NCBI RefSeq assembly: GCF_017813235.1
Contig: NZ_JAGISH010000006.1
Coordinates: forward strand, 124,001-188,000
From: Sagittula salina
Lineage (GTDB): Bacteria > Pseudomonadota > Alphaproteobacteria > Rhodobacterales > Rhodobacteraceae
Direction of reading: 5' to 3'
DNA: 64,000 bases
The position numbers and the translations under genes were made by a program. The first letter of the stretch is position 1. Each line of letters opens with the position of its first letter. The notes under the pieces were generated by a model, which was not told the DNA's origin, ran no database searches, and was given only the letters and a program-made list of their open reading frames with translations. Shown here piece by piece: positions 55,272 through 62,840 of the stretch.

Positions 55272-55625
55272 TCAGTTGCGCGAGCGCAGGAATACAGGTT
55301 CGGCAGGCTCTGCCTTGGCTTGCGGCTGCGCGGCGGGTTTCGACGGCAGGTCATGCATGGAGGCGACCATCAGTTCCAGCCGCCGGGCGACATCCTCCGC
55401 CCGCTCCGTCAGTTCCTCCAGCGATTTGGTCGAAGATCCGGCGCTGTCCTGTGCGGCGGTCAGCGTGCGCGTGAGGTCGTCGACCTGCGCCGAGAGTACC
55501 GCCACCGCGCCGCCGACGCCGTTCTCCAGATCCGTGAACTTTGTCAGCCGCCGCGCCAGGATGAAGCAGTAGAACCCCGCCCCCAGCGCCCCGGCCACCA
55601 ACAGGATGTCAGCAATCATTTCCAT
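55272..55625 (-). CDS. membrane-anchored coiled-coil protein of the flagellar block
   Basis: A 117-residue protein with one N-terminal TM (IADILLVAGALGAGFYCFILARRL), a heptad-like coiled coil (residues 40-90) and a proline/alanine tail. It lies 9 nt from motE-like and 12 nt from fliL, so one operon. No named family is recognised with certainty. Confidence 0.65.
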   Translation of the reverse strand: MEMIADILLVAGALGAGFYCFILARRLTKFTDLENGVGGAVAVLSAQVDDLTRTLTAAQDSAGSSTKSLEELTERAEDVARRLELMVASMHDLPSKPAAQPQAKAEPAEPVFLRSRN

Positions 55626-55637
55626 TTCGTTCCACCC

Positions 55638-56153
55638 TCAGTTCAATACGAATTCGAGGACCAGCAGGTCCCGCACCCGGTCCTCCCCGGCGACGAGCCG
55701 GACGCGGCGCAGCATCTGGCCACGCACCTTCACCAGCGCGCCGGGGGCCTCTATGTCGCGGGGTTCCAGCGCCCGCAGGTAGCTGTTCAGCACGTCCTGC
55801 ACGCGGGGCAAGATGCCCTCCACCTCCGTCTGGTACTTCTGCGGCACCTCGAGGCTGGCACGGAACCGCAGATGTTGCGCCTGCCCGCCAGAGACGGAGA
55901 CGACCACCTGCGGCACTTCGACAAAGGAAACGGCGGGCAGGGCAGGTGTGTCGACCTGTTCCTCCACCGGGTCGTGCGGCTCCCCGGTCGCAACCTCCGC
56001 CTGCGCGGCATCGCCGCCGCCAAGCATCCCGGACTGCACCGCGAAGAACCCGCCGCCGCCGCCCGCGATGGCCAGGACCACGCCGATGATCATCGGCAAC
56101 TTCGAAGGCTTTTTCTCTTCGACCCCGTCGTCGTCGACCGTCGCATCCGACAT
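55638..56153 (-). CDS. fliL: flagellar basal body-associated protein FliL
   Basis: A 171-residue single-TM protein: cytoplasmic KKPSKLPM, TM (IIGVVLAIAGGGGGFFAVQ), then a periplasmic stomatin-like domain (HLRFRASLEVPQKYQTEVEGILPRVQDVLNSYLRALEPRDIEAPGALVKVRGQMLRRVRLV). It supports stator function. First gene of the minus flagellar block, divergent from fliF. Confidence 0.93.
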   Translation of the reverse strand: MSDATVDDDGVEEKKPSKLPMIIGVVLAIAGGGGGFFAVQSGMLGGGDAAQAEVATGEPHDPVEEQVDTPALPAVSFVEVPQVVVSVSGGQAQHLRFRASLEVPQKYQTEVEGILPRVQDVLNSYLRALEPRDIEAPGALVKVRGQMLRRVRLVAGEDRVRDLLVLEFVLN

Positions 56154-56269
56154 GTAAAACCTCTTTTTCGCTCCGGGGTCGTTATAGGCCGAAAGGGGCT
56201 AACTGATTGTTAAGTCGAATGCGTCAAAACACTGGACAACCGAACAGAAGGTTTGGACGGAGGTCGGTT

Positions 56270-57892
56270 TTGAGCCAGATCATGAATAGTTGGGCGGCCC
56301 TCGGCGGGCGCCAGAGAATGGTGGTCATGGGGGCCACGGTGGCGATGGTGCTCGCGGTCTGGGGGCTTGCCCGGCTGGCCTCGGCACCGAATTTCGCGCT
56401 GCTCTATGCCGGTCTGGAAAACGACGCCGCGGGCGATGTGGTGACCGCGCTGGAACAGCGCGGGGTGGCCTACGATGTGCGCGGCGGTGCGATCTTCGTC
56501 CCCGAAGCGGAGCGCGACGCGCTCAGGCTGACGCTCGCGTCGGAAGGGCTGCCGGCCAACAGCGGTCAGGGCTACGAACTGCTCGATTCGCTGACCGGGT
56601 TCGGCACCACCAGCCAGATGTTCGACGCCGCCTATTGGCGCGCGAAGGAAGGAGAGCTGGCGCGAACCATCGTCTCCAACCCGCAGATCGCCGGGGCGCG
56701 CGTGCATATCGCCAACACCACCGCGAATCCCTTTCAGCGCGACGTGAAGCCCACCGCCTCGATCTCCGTCACGACCACGGGCGGCACGCTTTCGGTGCAG
56801 CAGGCCCGGGCGCTGAAATACCTCGTGGCCTCCGCCGTTCCGGGGATGGAGCCGGAGGATGTCGCGGTGATCGATGGCAAGGGCGGCCTGGTCGGCGCGG
56901 AATCGGAAACCGGGGCCGGCCCCACGGCCGACGACAAGGCCGTGCTGCTGCGCGACCGCGTACAACGCCTGATGGAGGCCCGCGTCGGCAACGGCAACGC
57001 CGTGGTCGAGGTCAGCGTCGATACGGTTACCGAATCGGAGATGATCCGCCAGCGCAGTTTTGACCCGGAGGGGCGGGTCGTGATCTCGACCGACACGCAG
57101 GAAAGCAGCGATCAGTCGCAGAATGAGGGCGGCGGCAATGTCACCGTGGCGTCGAACCTGCCCAGCGGCGACACCGGCGGCAACGGCTCCAGCAGCAATG
57201 CGCAATCCAACGACACGCGGGAGCGGGTGAATTACGAGGTGTCGGAAACCACCCGCGAGATCACCAAGGTACCCGGCGCGATCAAGCGGCTGACCGTGGC
57301 GGTGCTGGTGAACGGCAGTTATGTGGACGACGGCAGCGGCGGCCAGACCTTTGTTCCGATCCCGGACGACGAACTCACCGCGCTGCGGGAACTGGTGTCC
57401 TCCGCCGTGGGTTACGACGAGGCCCGCGGCGACCAGATCACCCTGCGCTCGCTGCCCTTCGAACGGCCCGAGGGTCTCGGCACCGGGCCGATCGAACCCG
57501 GTCTTCTGGTCGGCTCCATCGATACCATGCGGCTGATCCAGATGGCGGTTCTGGCGGTGGTGGCGCTGATCCTCGGTCTCTTCGTGGTGCGTCCCGTTCT
57601 GGCCGGGACGGAGGCTGCCAGCGCCGAGGGAGCCATGGGCGCGCTGCCTTCGCCCGACGATCCCGAGGCGGGTCCGGCCCTCGACGGCGAGATAGAGCCG
57701 CTGGGCGGCTTTGGCGACCTGCCGATGATGGGCGACGGACCGGACTTCAGTGGCATGGGCATGGTCGACTTCGACAACCCGCCCGACGAGGACCCAGTGG
57801 ACCGCCTCCGTAACCTCATCCAGGAGCGCAAGACCGAGACGGTCGAGATCCTGCGCAGCTGGCTCGAAGAGGACAAGGAGCGCACCCCGTGA
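56270..57892 (+). CDS. fliF: flagellar M-ring protein FliF
   Basis: About 540 residues. N-terminal TM (MVVMGATVAMVLAVWGLARL), the YscJ/FliF domain (NFALLYAGLENDAAGDVVTAL... YELLDSLTGFGTTSQMFDAAYWRAKEGELARTI), the RBM3 region, a second TM (MRLIQMAVLAVVALILGLFVVRPVL), and a C-terminal FliG-binding tail (DRLRNLIQERKTETVEILRSWLEED). Start TTG 56270 has GGAGG 6 nt upstream; ATG 56219 and TTG 56207 are alternatives. fliG is not next to it. Confidence 0.95.
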   Translation: MSQIMNSWAALGGRQRMVVMGATVAMVLAVWGLARLASAPNFALLYAGLENDAAGDVVTALEQRGVAYDVRGGAIFVPEAERDALRLTLASEGLPANSGQGYELLDSLTGFGTTSQMFDAAYWRAKEGELARTIVSNPQIAGARVHIANTTANPFQRDVKPTASISVTTTGGTLSVQQARALKYLVASAVPGMEPEDVAVIDGKGGLVGAESETGAGPTADDKAVLLRDRVQRLMEARVGNGNAVVEVSVDTVTESEMIRQRSFDPEGRVVISTDTQESSDQSQNEGGGNVTVASNLPSGDTGGNGSSSNAQSNDTRERVNYEVSETTREITKVPGAIKRLTVAVLVNGSYVDDGSGGQTFVPIPDDELTALRELVSSAVGYDEARGDQITLRSLPFERPEGLGTGPIEPGLLVGSIDTMRLIQMAVLAVVALILGLFVVRPVLAGTEAASAEGAMGALPSPDDPEAGPALDGEIEPLGGFGDLPMMGDGPDFSGMGMVDFDNPPDEDPVDRLRNLIQERKTETVEILRSWLEEDKERTP

Positions 57893-58509
57893 CAAATCTG
57901 CAGGATCTGCTGGAGGACTTCGGGACGCACCTTCCCGCCAGGGGGGCCGCAGCGGCGGCACCGCCAGAGCCGTCGATCAGCGAATCGGAACTTGAAGGCC
58001 ACAAGCTGGAATCCTTCGAGAAGGGCTATCGCGCGGGCTGGGATGACGCGGTGAAGGCGCAAACCGACGAGACCAGCCATATCACCAGCAGCTTCGGCCA
58101 GCATCTGCAGGACCTCTCCTTCACCTACGAGGAGGCCTACGGCCAGATGATGCAGGCGGTGACGCCGCTCCTGACGGAAATGGTGGAGGCGCTGCTGCCG
58201 GAACTGGCCCGCGCCACGCTTGGCCACCATATCGCCGAGCAGCTCCAGAAGCTTTCGGCCGAGATCGGCAAGACCCCGGTGGAGATCGCCGTCGCCCCCG
58301 ACAAGATCCCCGCGGTGGAGGCGCTGCTGGACGGCGATTTCTCCTTCCCGCTGCAGGTAGTGCCCGACGATACGCTTGCCGACGGGCAGGCCGACCTCCG
58401 CTTTGGCAGCCAGGAACGCCAGATCGACCTTGGCGACCTGATCGCCTCCGTTACGGAGGCGGTGCAGGGCTTCGCCCACGACAACCAGAGGAAAATGACC
58501 AATGGATAA
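57889..58509 (+). CDS. fliH: FliH-like flagellar export ATPase regulator
   Basis: A 206-residue protein starting GTG at 57889, overlapping the fliF stop (GTGA). KLESFEKGYRAGWDDAVKAQ starts a helical stalk, and the C-terminal domain (LLPELARATLGHHIAEQL... VEIAVAPDKIPAVEALL) is the V-type stator-E-like region of FliH. It holds FliI in other bacteria; no fliI is in the window. Confidence 0.82.
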   Translation: MTNLQDLLEDFGTHLPARGAAAAAPPEPSISESELEGHKLESFEKGYRAGWDDAVKAQTDETSHITSSFGQHLQDLSFTYEEAYGQMMQAVTPLLTEMVEALLPELARATLGHHIAEQLQKLSAEIGKTPVEIAVAPDKIPAVEALLDGDFSFPLQVVPDDTLADGQADLRFGSQERQIDLGDLIASVTEAVQGFAHDNQRKMTNG

Positions 58510-58783
58510 TCCACAGGCCGGGCAGGGCGGCGCGACCCCCTTCACCTCCGTTCCGATCGAGATCACCGTCTCGGTCGGCAAGGCGCGCCCACTGGTGCGC
58601 GAACTGCTGCAACTGAACGAGGGATCCGTGCTGACGCTGGACAAGCAGCTGGACGACCCGGTGGAACTGTATGTCGGAGAGAAACTCATCGGTATCGGCG
58701 TGCTGGAGGTCGTCGAGGGCGACGGCCAAGGCCAGCTGGCGGTACGCCTGACCGAGGTGGTCGACCTGCAGACCCCGGCCTGA
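58502..58783 (+). CDS. fliN: flagellar switch protein FliN
   Basis: A 93-residue SPOA-domain protein: FTSVPIEITVSVGKARPLVRELLQLNEGSVLTLDKQLDDPVELYVGEKLIGIGVLEVV. It is short for FliN, lacking a long N-terminal region. The start overlaps fliH by 8 nt and the stop is 1 nt before fliP. Confidence 0.92.
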   Translation: MDNPQAGQGGATPFTSVPIEITVSVGKARPLVRELLQLNEGSVLTLDKQLDDPVELYVGEKLIGIGVLEVVEGDGQGQLAVRLTEVVDLQTPA

Positions 58784-58784
58784 C

Positions 58785-59519
58785 ATGCGATCACGGGGGC
58801 TTTTCCTGACGCTGCTCTTCGGGGCGGTCGTCCTCGCGCTGCCCGCGCAGGCGCAGTCCATCGCCATCGACATGGGGGAGGGTGGCTCTGTCACCGCGAC
58901 CTCCGTGCAGCTGATCGCGCTGATCACGCTGCTCAGTCTCGCGCCGGGCATCGCGATCATGGTCACCTGCTTCCCGTTCATGGTGACCGTGCTGGCCATC
59001 CTGCGGCAGGCCGTGGGCCTGCAGCAATCACCACCCAACATGCTGATCGTCAGCCTCGCGCTGTTCCTGACCTACTTCGTGATGGAGCCGGTCTTTACCG
59101 AAGCCTACGACCTGGGCGTCCAGCCGCTGGTGGCGGAGGAGATCGAGATCGAGGAGGCCTTTGGCCGCGCCATGGGGCCTTTCCGCACCTTCATGACCGG
59201 GCGCACAGATCCGGAAACCTTTGCCGCCATGGCCGACCTGCGCCCGGATGCGAAAGGCACGGCGCTGTCGGACGACGCGCCGCTGTCGGTCCTGGTCCCC
59301 AGCTTCATGCTGTCAGAGGTCGCGCACGCCTTTCAGGTGGGTTTCCTCGTGTTCCTTCCCTTCCTGATCATCGACCTCGTGGTGGCGGCGGTGCTGATGT
59401 CCATGGGCATGATGATGGTGCCTCCGGCCATCGTGTCGCTGCCGTTCAAGCTCGCCTTCTTCGTTGTGGCCGACGGCTGGAGCCTTCTGGCCGGGAGCCT
59501 CGTGCGCGGGTATTTCTAG
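58785..59519 (+). CDS. fliP: flagellar export protein FliP
   Basis: A 244-residue core gate protein. It has a signal sequence (LFLTLLFGAVVLALPAQA), SLAPGIAIMVTCFPFMVTVLAILRQAVG, PNMLIVSLALFLTYFVM, and the C-terminal FLPFLIIDLVVAAVLMSMGMMMVPPAIVSLPFKL. Last gene of the fliF-fliH-fliN-fliP run. Confidence 0.96.
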   Translation: MRSRGLFLTLLFGAVVLALPAQAQSIAIDMGEGGSVTATSVQLIALITLLSLAPGIAIMVTCFPFMVTVLAILRQAVGLQQSPPNMLIVSLALFLTYFVMEPVFTEAYDLGVQPLVAEEIEIEEAFGRAMGPFRTFMTGRTDPETFAAMADLRPDAKGTALSDDAPLSVLVPSFMLSEVAHAFQVGFLVFLPFLIIDLVVAAVLMSMGMMMVPPAIVSLPFKLAFFVVADGWSLLAGSLVRGYF

Positions 59520-59543
59520 GGGGCGCGCAGCCCCCTGACCGGC

Positions 59544-60500
59544 TCAGGTGTCCGGCGCGATCTCCACCGTCGTCACCTGCCGGTAGGGGCGCTCCGGCGC
59601 ACAAAGCACCGGCGGAAAGGCGGGCGTGTTCACCGCGTTGGGAAAGCCCTGCGCCTCAAGGCAGAAGGCGGCAAACGGGCCGTGAGCCACGCCGGCAAAC
59701 GGGCTGCCCTCTGTCGTCAGCATCATCGAGGTATAGACCTGCAAACCCGGTTGGTCGGTCCAGAGCCGGAGCCGCATCCCCGCCGCCCGCACTTCGGCCT
59801 GGGGTTCCGACGCGGGCCCCGAGAGCGCGTAGTTCAGGTCGTAACCCTCGCCCTCCGGGTCGGCATCGGCCACCGTCCGGGCCGAGCGGAAATCGTAGCG
59901 TGTGCCGGTCACCTCCAGCAATTCCCCGGTGGGGATCAGGTCCGGGCCGGTGGGCGTCACGTGATCGGCGGCGACGCGCACCACATGGTCGCGCACGTCG
60001 CCCTCGCCCGCGATGTTGAAATAGGTGTGCTGCGCCAGGGCCACCGGCGTTTCCCGGTCCGGGGTCGCGGTCATCTCCCACGTCAGGGCATGGCCCTCCA
60101 GGCGCATCCGCACCGCGACCTCCACCCGGCCCGGATAGCCCATATCGCCATCCTCGGAGGTCAGTTCCAGCAGGACCGACCGATCGCCCTCCGGCGTCAT
60201 CCGCCAGTTCCGGGTGCCGAACCCCTCGGGCCCGCCGTGCAACTGGTGCGGACCGTCGTTCGGCACCAGCTCCCATGTCTCGTGCCCCATGGAGAACCGC
60301 GCGCCTCCGATCCGGTTCGCAACCCGTCCGACCACCGCGCCGAGGTAACCGGGGTTCGTCCGGTAGTCCTCCGGGTCCGAACGCCCGAGGACCACACGCC
60401 GTCCGGCAACGCGCCAGTCCTGCACCGCGCAGCCCATGGACAGAACCGTGATCGAGGTCTCACCGTCGCGCAGGATATGGCTCTGGATGGGGTCGGTCAT
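59544..60500 (-). CDS. galM: aldose 1-epimerase (galactose mutarotase)
   Basis: A 318-residue beta-sandwich epimerase. VVGRVANRIGGARF corresponds to the N/R site, LHGGPEGFGTRNW, QHTYFNIAGEGDVRDH to the catalytic histidine region, and FCLEAQGFPNAVN to the C-terminal glutamate base. It interconverts alpha and beta anomers of hexoses. No sugar operon is adjacent. It is divergent from an MFS gene. Confidence 0.92.
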   Translation of the reverse strand: MTDPIQSHILRDGETSITVLSMGCAVQDWRVAGRRVVLGRSDPEDYRTNPGYLGAVVGRVANRIGGARFSMGHETWELVPNDGPHQLHGGPEGFGTRNWRMTPEGDRSVLLELTSEDGDMGYPGRVEVAVRMRLEGHALTWEMTATPDRETPVALAQHTYFNIAGEGDVRDHVVRVAADHVTPTGPDLIPTGELLEVTGTRYDFRSARTVADADPEGEGYDLNYALSGPASEPQAEVRAAGMRLRLWTDQPGLQVYTSMMLTTEGSPFAGVAHGPFAAFCLEAQGFPNAVNTPAFPPVLCAPERPYRQVTTVEIAPDT

Positions 60501-60565
60501 GTCTTGCTCCCTGTGGTGTCGTTTTCTGACTACCAGCGCCGGGGCCGCGCGCCTAGGGTCCGCGC

Positions 60566-61783
60566 ATGACAGACTCTCCCTTCGACAGCCGCTACGCCTG
60601 GGCGCGCCTGGCCCTGACCCTGCTGATCGCCGTGATGGGCAACGTCGGCATGTGGTCGATCATCGTCATCCTGCCGGAGGTGGCCGAGGAGTTCAACGTC
60701 GGGCGGGCCGATGCCTCCCTGCCCTACACGGTGACGATGGTGGGCTTTGCGCTGGGCAACCTGCTGATCGGACGGGCGGTTGACCGGTTCGGCGTACGGC
60801 TGGCAATGACCGGCGCGGGGCTTCTGATCGCGGCGGGCTATGCGCTGGCGGCGTTCGCGCCCTCCATCGCGACCCTGAGCGCGGTGCAACTGGTGATCGG
60901 CTTCGGCACGGCGGCGTGCTTTGGCCCGCTGATCGCCGATGTCTCGCTCTGGTTTCAGCGGTTCCGGGGCATCGCCGTGGCGGTGGCGGCCTCGGGCAAC
61001 TACCTGTCGGGCGCGCTCTGGCCGCTGGTGCTCGGCGCGGTCGCCGGAGACGCGGGCTGGCGCTGGATCTACATGGCGCTGGCCGTTCTGACCCTGGTGA
61101 TCCTGCTGCCTTTGGCGCAACTGCTGGGTCGCCGCGTGCCGATGGACGCGCTGGCGCGCGCCGAGGCGACGGCCAGCGCGCGCGCCCGTGCCACGGGGTT
61201 CTCCTCACGCCAACTGGTCTGGCTGCTGGGGCTCGCGGGGATCGGCTGCTGCGTCGCCATGTCGATGCCGCAAGTGCACATCGTGGCGCTCTGCGTCGAC
61301 TATGGCTTTGGTCCGGTCGCGGGGGCGCAGATGCTGTCGCTCATGCTGATGGGCGGAGTCGTGTCGCGGCTTGTCTTTGGCCTGCTGTCGGATCGGTTGG
61401 GCGGAGTGCGAACCCTGCTTATCGGCTCCGTCCTGCAGGCGCTGGCGCTGTTCCTTTACCTGCCAGCCGGGGGGCTGGTATCGCTCTACCTCGTCAGCCT
61501 CATCTTCGGCCTGAGCCAGGGCGGTATCGTACCCGCCTATGCCGTCATCGTGCGCGAGTATCTGCCCGCGCGGGAGGCGGGCGGTCAGGTCGGCTTTGTC
61601 ATGATGCTGACCATCGTAGGCATGGCACTGGGCGGCTGGCTGTCAGGGGTGATCTACGACCTGACGGGAAGCTACGAATGGGCCTTCGTCAACGGGATCG
61701 GCTGGAACGCGCTGAACATCGCCATCATGGCGTTGATCCTGTTGCGCGGTCGTCGGGCGGGACGGGACATGGTCCCGGCCTGA
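60566..61783 (+). CDS. MFS transporter
   Basis: A 405-residue 12-TM permease. GNLLIGRAVDRFGVRLAM is the loop 2-3 motif; FGLLSDRLGGVRTLL is its C-domain copy. It resembles oxalate/monocarboxylate-type MFS proteins. Substrate unknown. The stop codon lies within a 12-nt tandem repeat that supplies further in-frame TGA codons. Confidence 0.88.
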   Translation: MTDSPFDSRYAWARLALTLLIAVMGNVGMWSIIVILPEVAEEFNVGRADASLPYTVTMVGFALGNLLIGRAVDRFGVRLAMTGAGLLIAAGYALAAFAPSIATLSAVQLVIGFGTAACFGPLIADVSLWFQRFRGIAVAVAASGNYLSGALWPLVLGAVAGDAGWRWIYMALAVLTLVILLPLAQLLGRRVPMDALARAEATASARARATGFSSRQLVWLLGLAGIGCCVAMSMPQVHIVALCVDYGFGPVAGAQMLSLMLMGGVVSRLVFGLLSDRLGGVRTLLIGSVLQALALFLYLPAGGLVSLYLVSLIFGLSQGGIVPAYAVIVREYLPAREAGGQVGFVMMLTIVGMALGGWLSGVIYDLTGSYEWAFVNGIGWNALNIAIMALILLRGRRAGRDMVPA

Positions 61784-61864
61784 GTGCTGGCCTGAGTGCT
61801 GGCCTGAGTGCTGGCCTGAGTACTGGCCTGAGTGCTGGCCTGTGTGCCGGCCTGTGTCCCGGCC
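61777..61864. repeat. 12-nt tandem repeat (ggcctgagtgct), seven units
   Basis: Units at 61777, 61789, 61801, 61813, 61825, 61837 and 61849 plus a final ggcc. Units 1-3 and 5 are identical; unit 4 has one change (tact) and units 6 and 7 drift (ggcctgtgtgcc, ggcctgtgtccc). It covers the 3' end of the MFS gene and most of the gap to convergent trhO. Confidence 0.92.
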
Positions 61865-61871
61865 GGAGCCG

Positions 61872-62801
61872 TCAGCGCTCCAACGGGTGATCGTCCTCGT
61901 CGGCGTGCAGGTGGCGTTCGCCGCGCGCCTGGGCCAGCGCGATCTGCTTCTGCCGCTCGCGGAAGCGCCCCTTGTCCGCGTCCGTGGTTTCGTCCACGCA
62001 AAGGTGACAGGACACGCCGTGTTCGTACTCGGGGCGCGCACGCTCCTCTGGCAGGATCGGGCGACGGCACGCGTGACACAGAACATGCGGCCCCTCCTTC
62101 AGCCCGTGGCCCACGGACACCCGCCCGTCAAAGACGAAACATTCCCCCTGCCAGGTGCTGTCGTCCTGCGGCACCTCCTCCAGATACTTCAGAATGCCGC
62201 CCTTCAGGTGGTAGACCTCGTCGACCCCCTGCCCCAGCAGGTAGTTGGTGGACTTCTCGCAGCGGATGCCGCCGGTGCAAAACATGGCGATCCGCTTGTT
62301 GTGGAAGCGGTCCTTGTTCTTCTCCCACCATGCGGGGAACTCCCGGAAGCTGGCGGTTTCGGGGTCCTCCGCGCCATCGAAGGTGCCGATGGCGATCTCG
62401 TACGCGTTGCGGGTGTCGATCACCGCCACGTCCGGGCTGCGGATCAGGTCGTTCCACGCCGACGGTTCGACGTAGTGGCCGACGCGAGCCTTCGGATCCA
62501 CGTCGGGCTGCCCCATGGTGACGATCTCCTTCTTCAGCCGGACCTTCATCCGGGCAAAGGGACGCTCGACGGCCGTCGACAGCTTCCAGTCGATGTTGGC
62601 ACAGCCGGGCAGCGCGCGGATATGAGCCAGAACCGCATCGATCCCCTCGCGCGGGCCGGCGATGGTGCCGTTGATCCCCTCCGCCGCCAGCAGCAGCGTG
62701 CCGGTCACATGGTTGGCGCGGCACAGCGCCTGCAGCGGGGCCTGAAGCGCCTTGGGGTCCGCGAAGCGGGTGAAATGGTAGAGGGCGCAAACGGTAAACA
62801 T
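61872..62801 (-). CDS. trhO: tRNA uridine(34) hydroxylase / rhodanese TrhO
   Basis: A 309-residue protein. It has an N-terminal acylphosphatase-like domain ([21 protein letters not shown]...[16 protein letters not shown]), a rhodanese domain with catalytic Cys in [13 protein letters not shown], and a C-terminal CHACR...CHLC zinc-like region. It makes 5-hydroxyuridine at wobble U34 in E. coli. Start 62801 is preferred ([17 protein letters not shown] upstream) over 62837. Confidence 0.94.
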   Translation of the reverse strand: MFTVCALYHFTRFADPKALQAPLQALCRANHVTGTLLLAAEGINGTIAGPREGIDAVLAHIRALPGCANIDWKLSTAVERPFARMKVRLKKEIVTMGQPDVDPKARVGHYVEPSAWNDLIRSPDVAVIDTRNAYEIAIGTFDGAEDPETASFREFPAWWEKNKDRFHNKRIAMFCTGGIRCEKSTNYLLGQGVDEVYHLKGGILKYLEEVPQDDSTWQGECFVFDGRVSVGHGLKEGPHVLCHACRRPILPEERARPEYEHGVSCHLCVDETTDADKGRFRERQKQIALAQARGERHLHADEDDHPLER

Positions 62802-62840
62802 CGTGGTTCGATTCCCCTGGAAATTGTCAACTGACAATTC

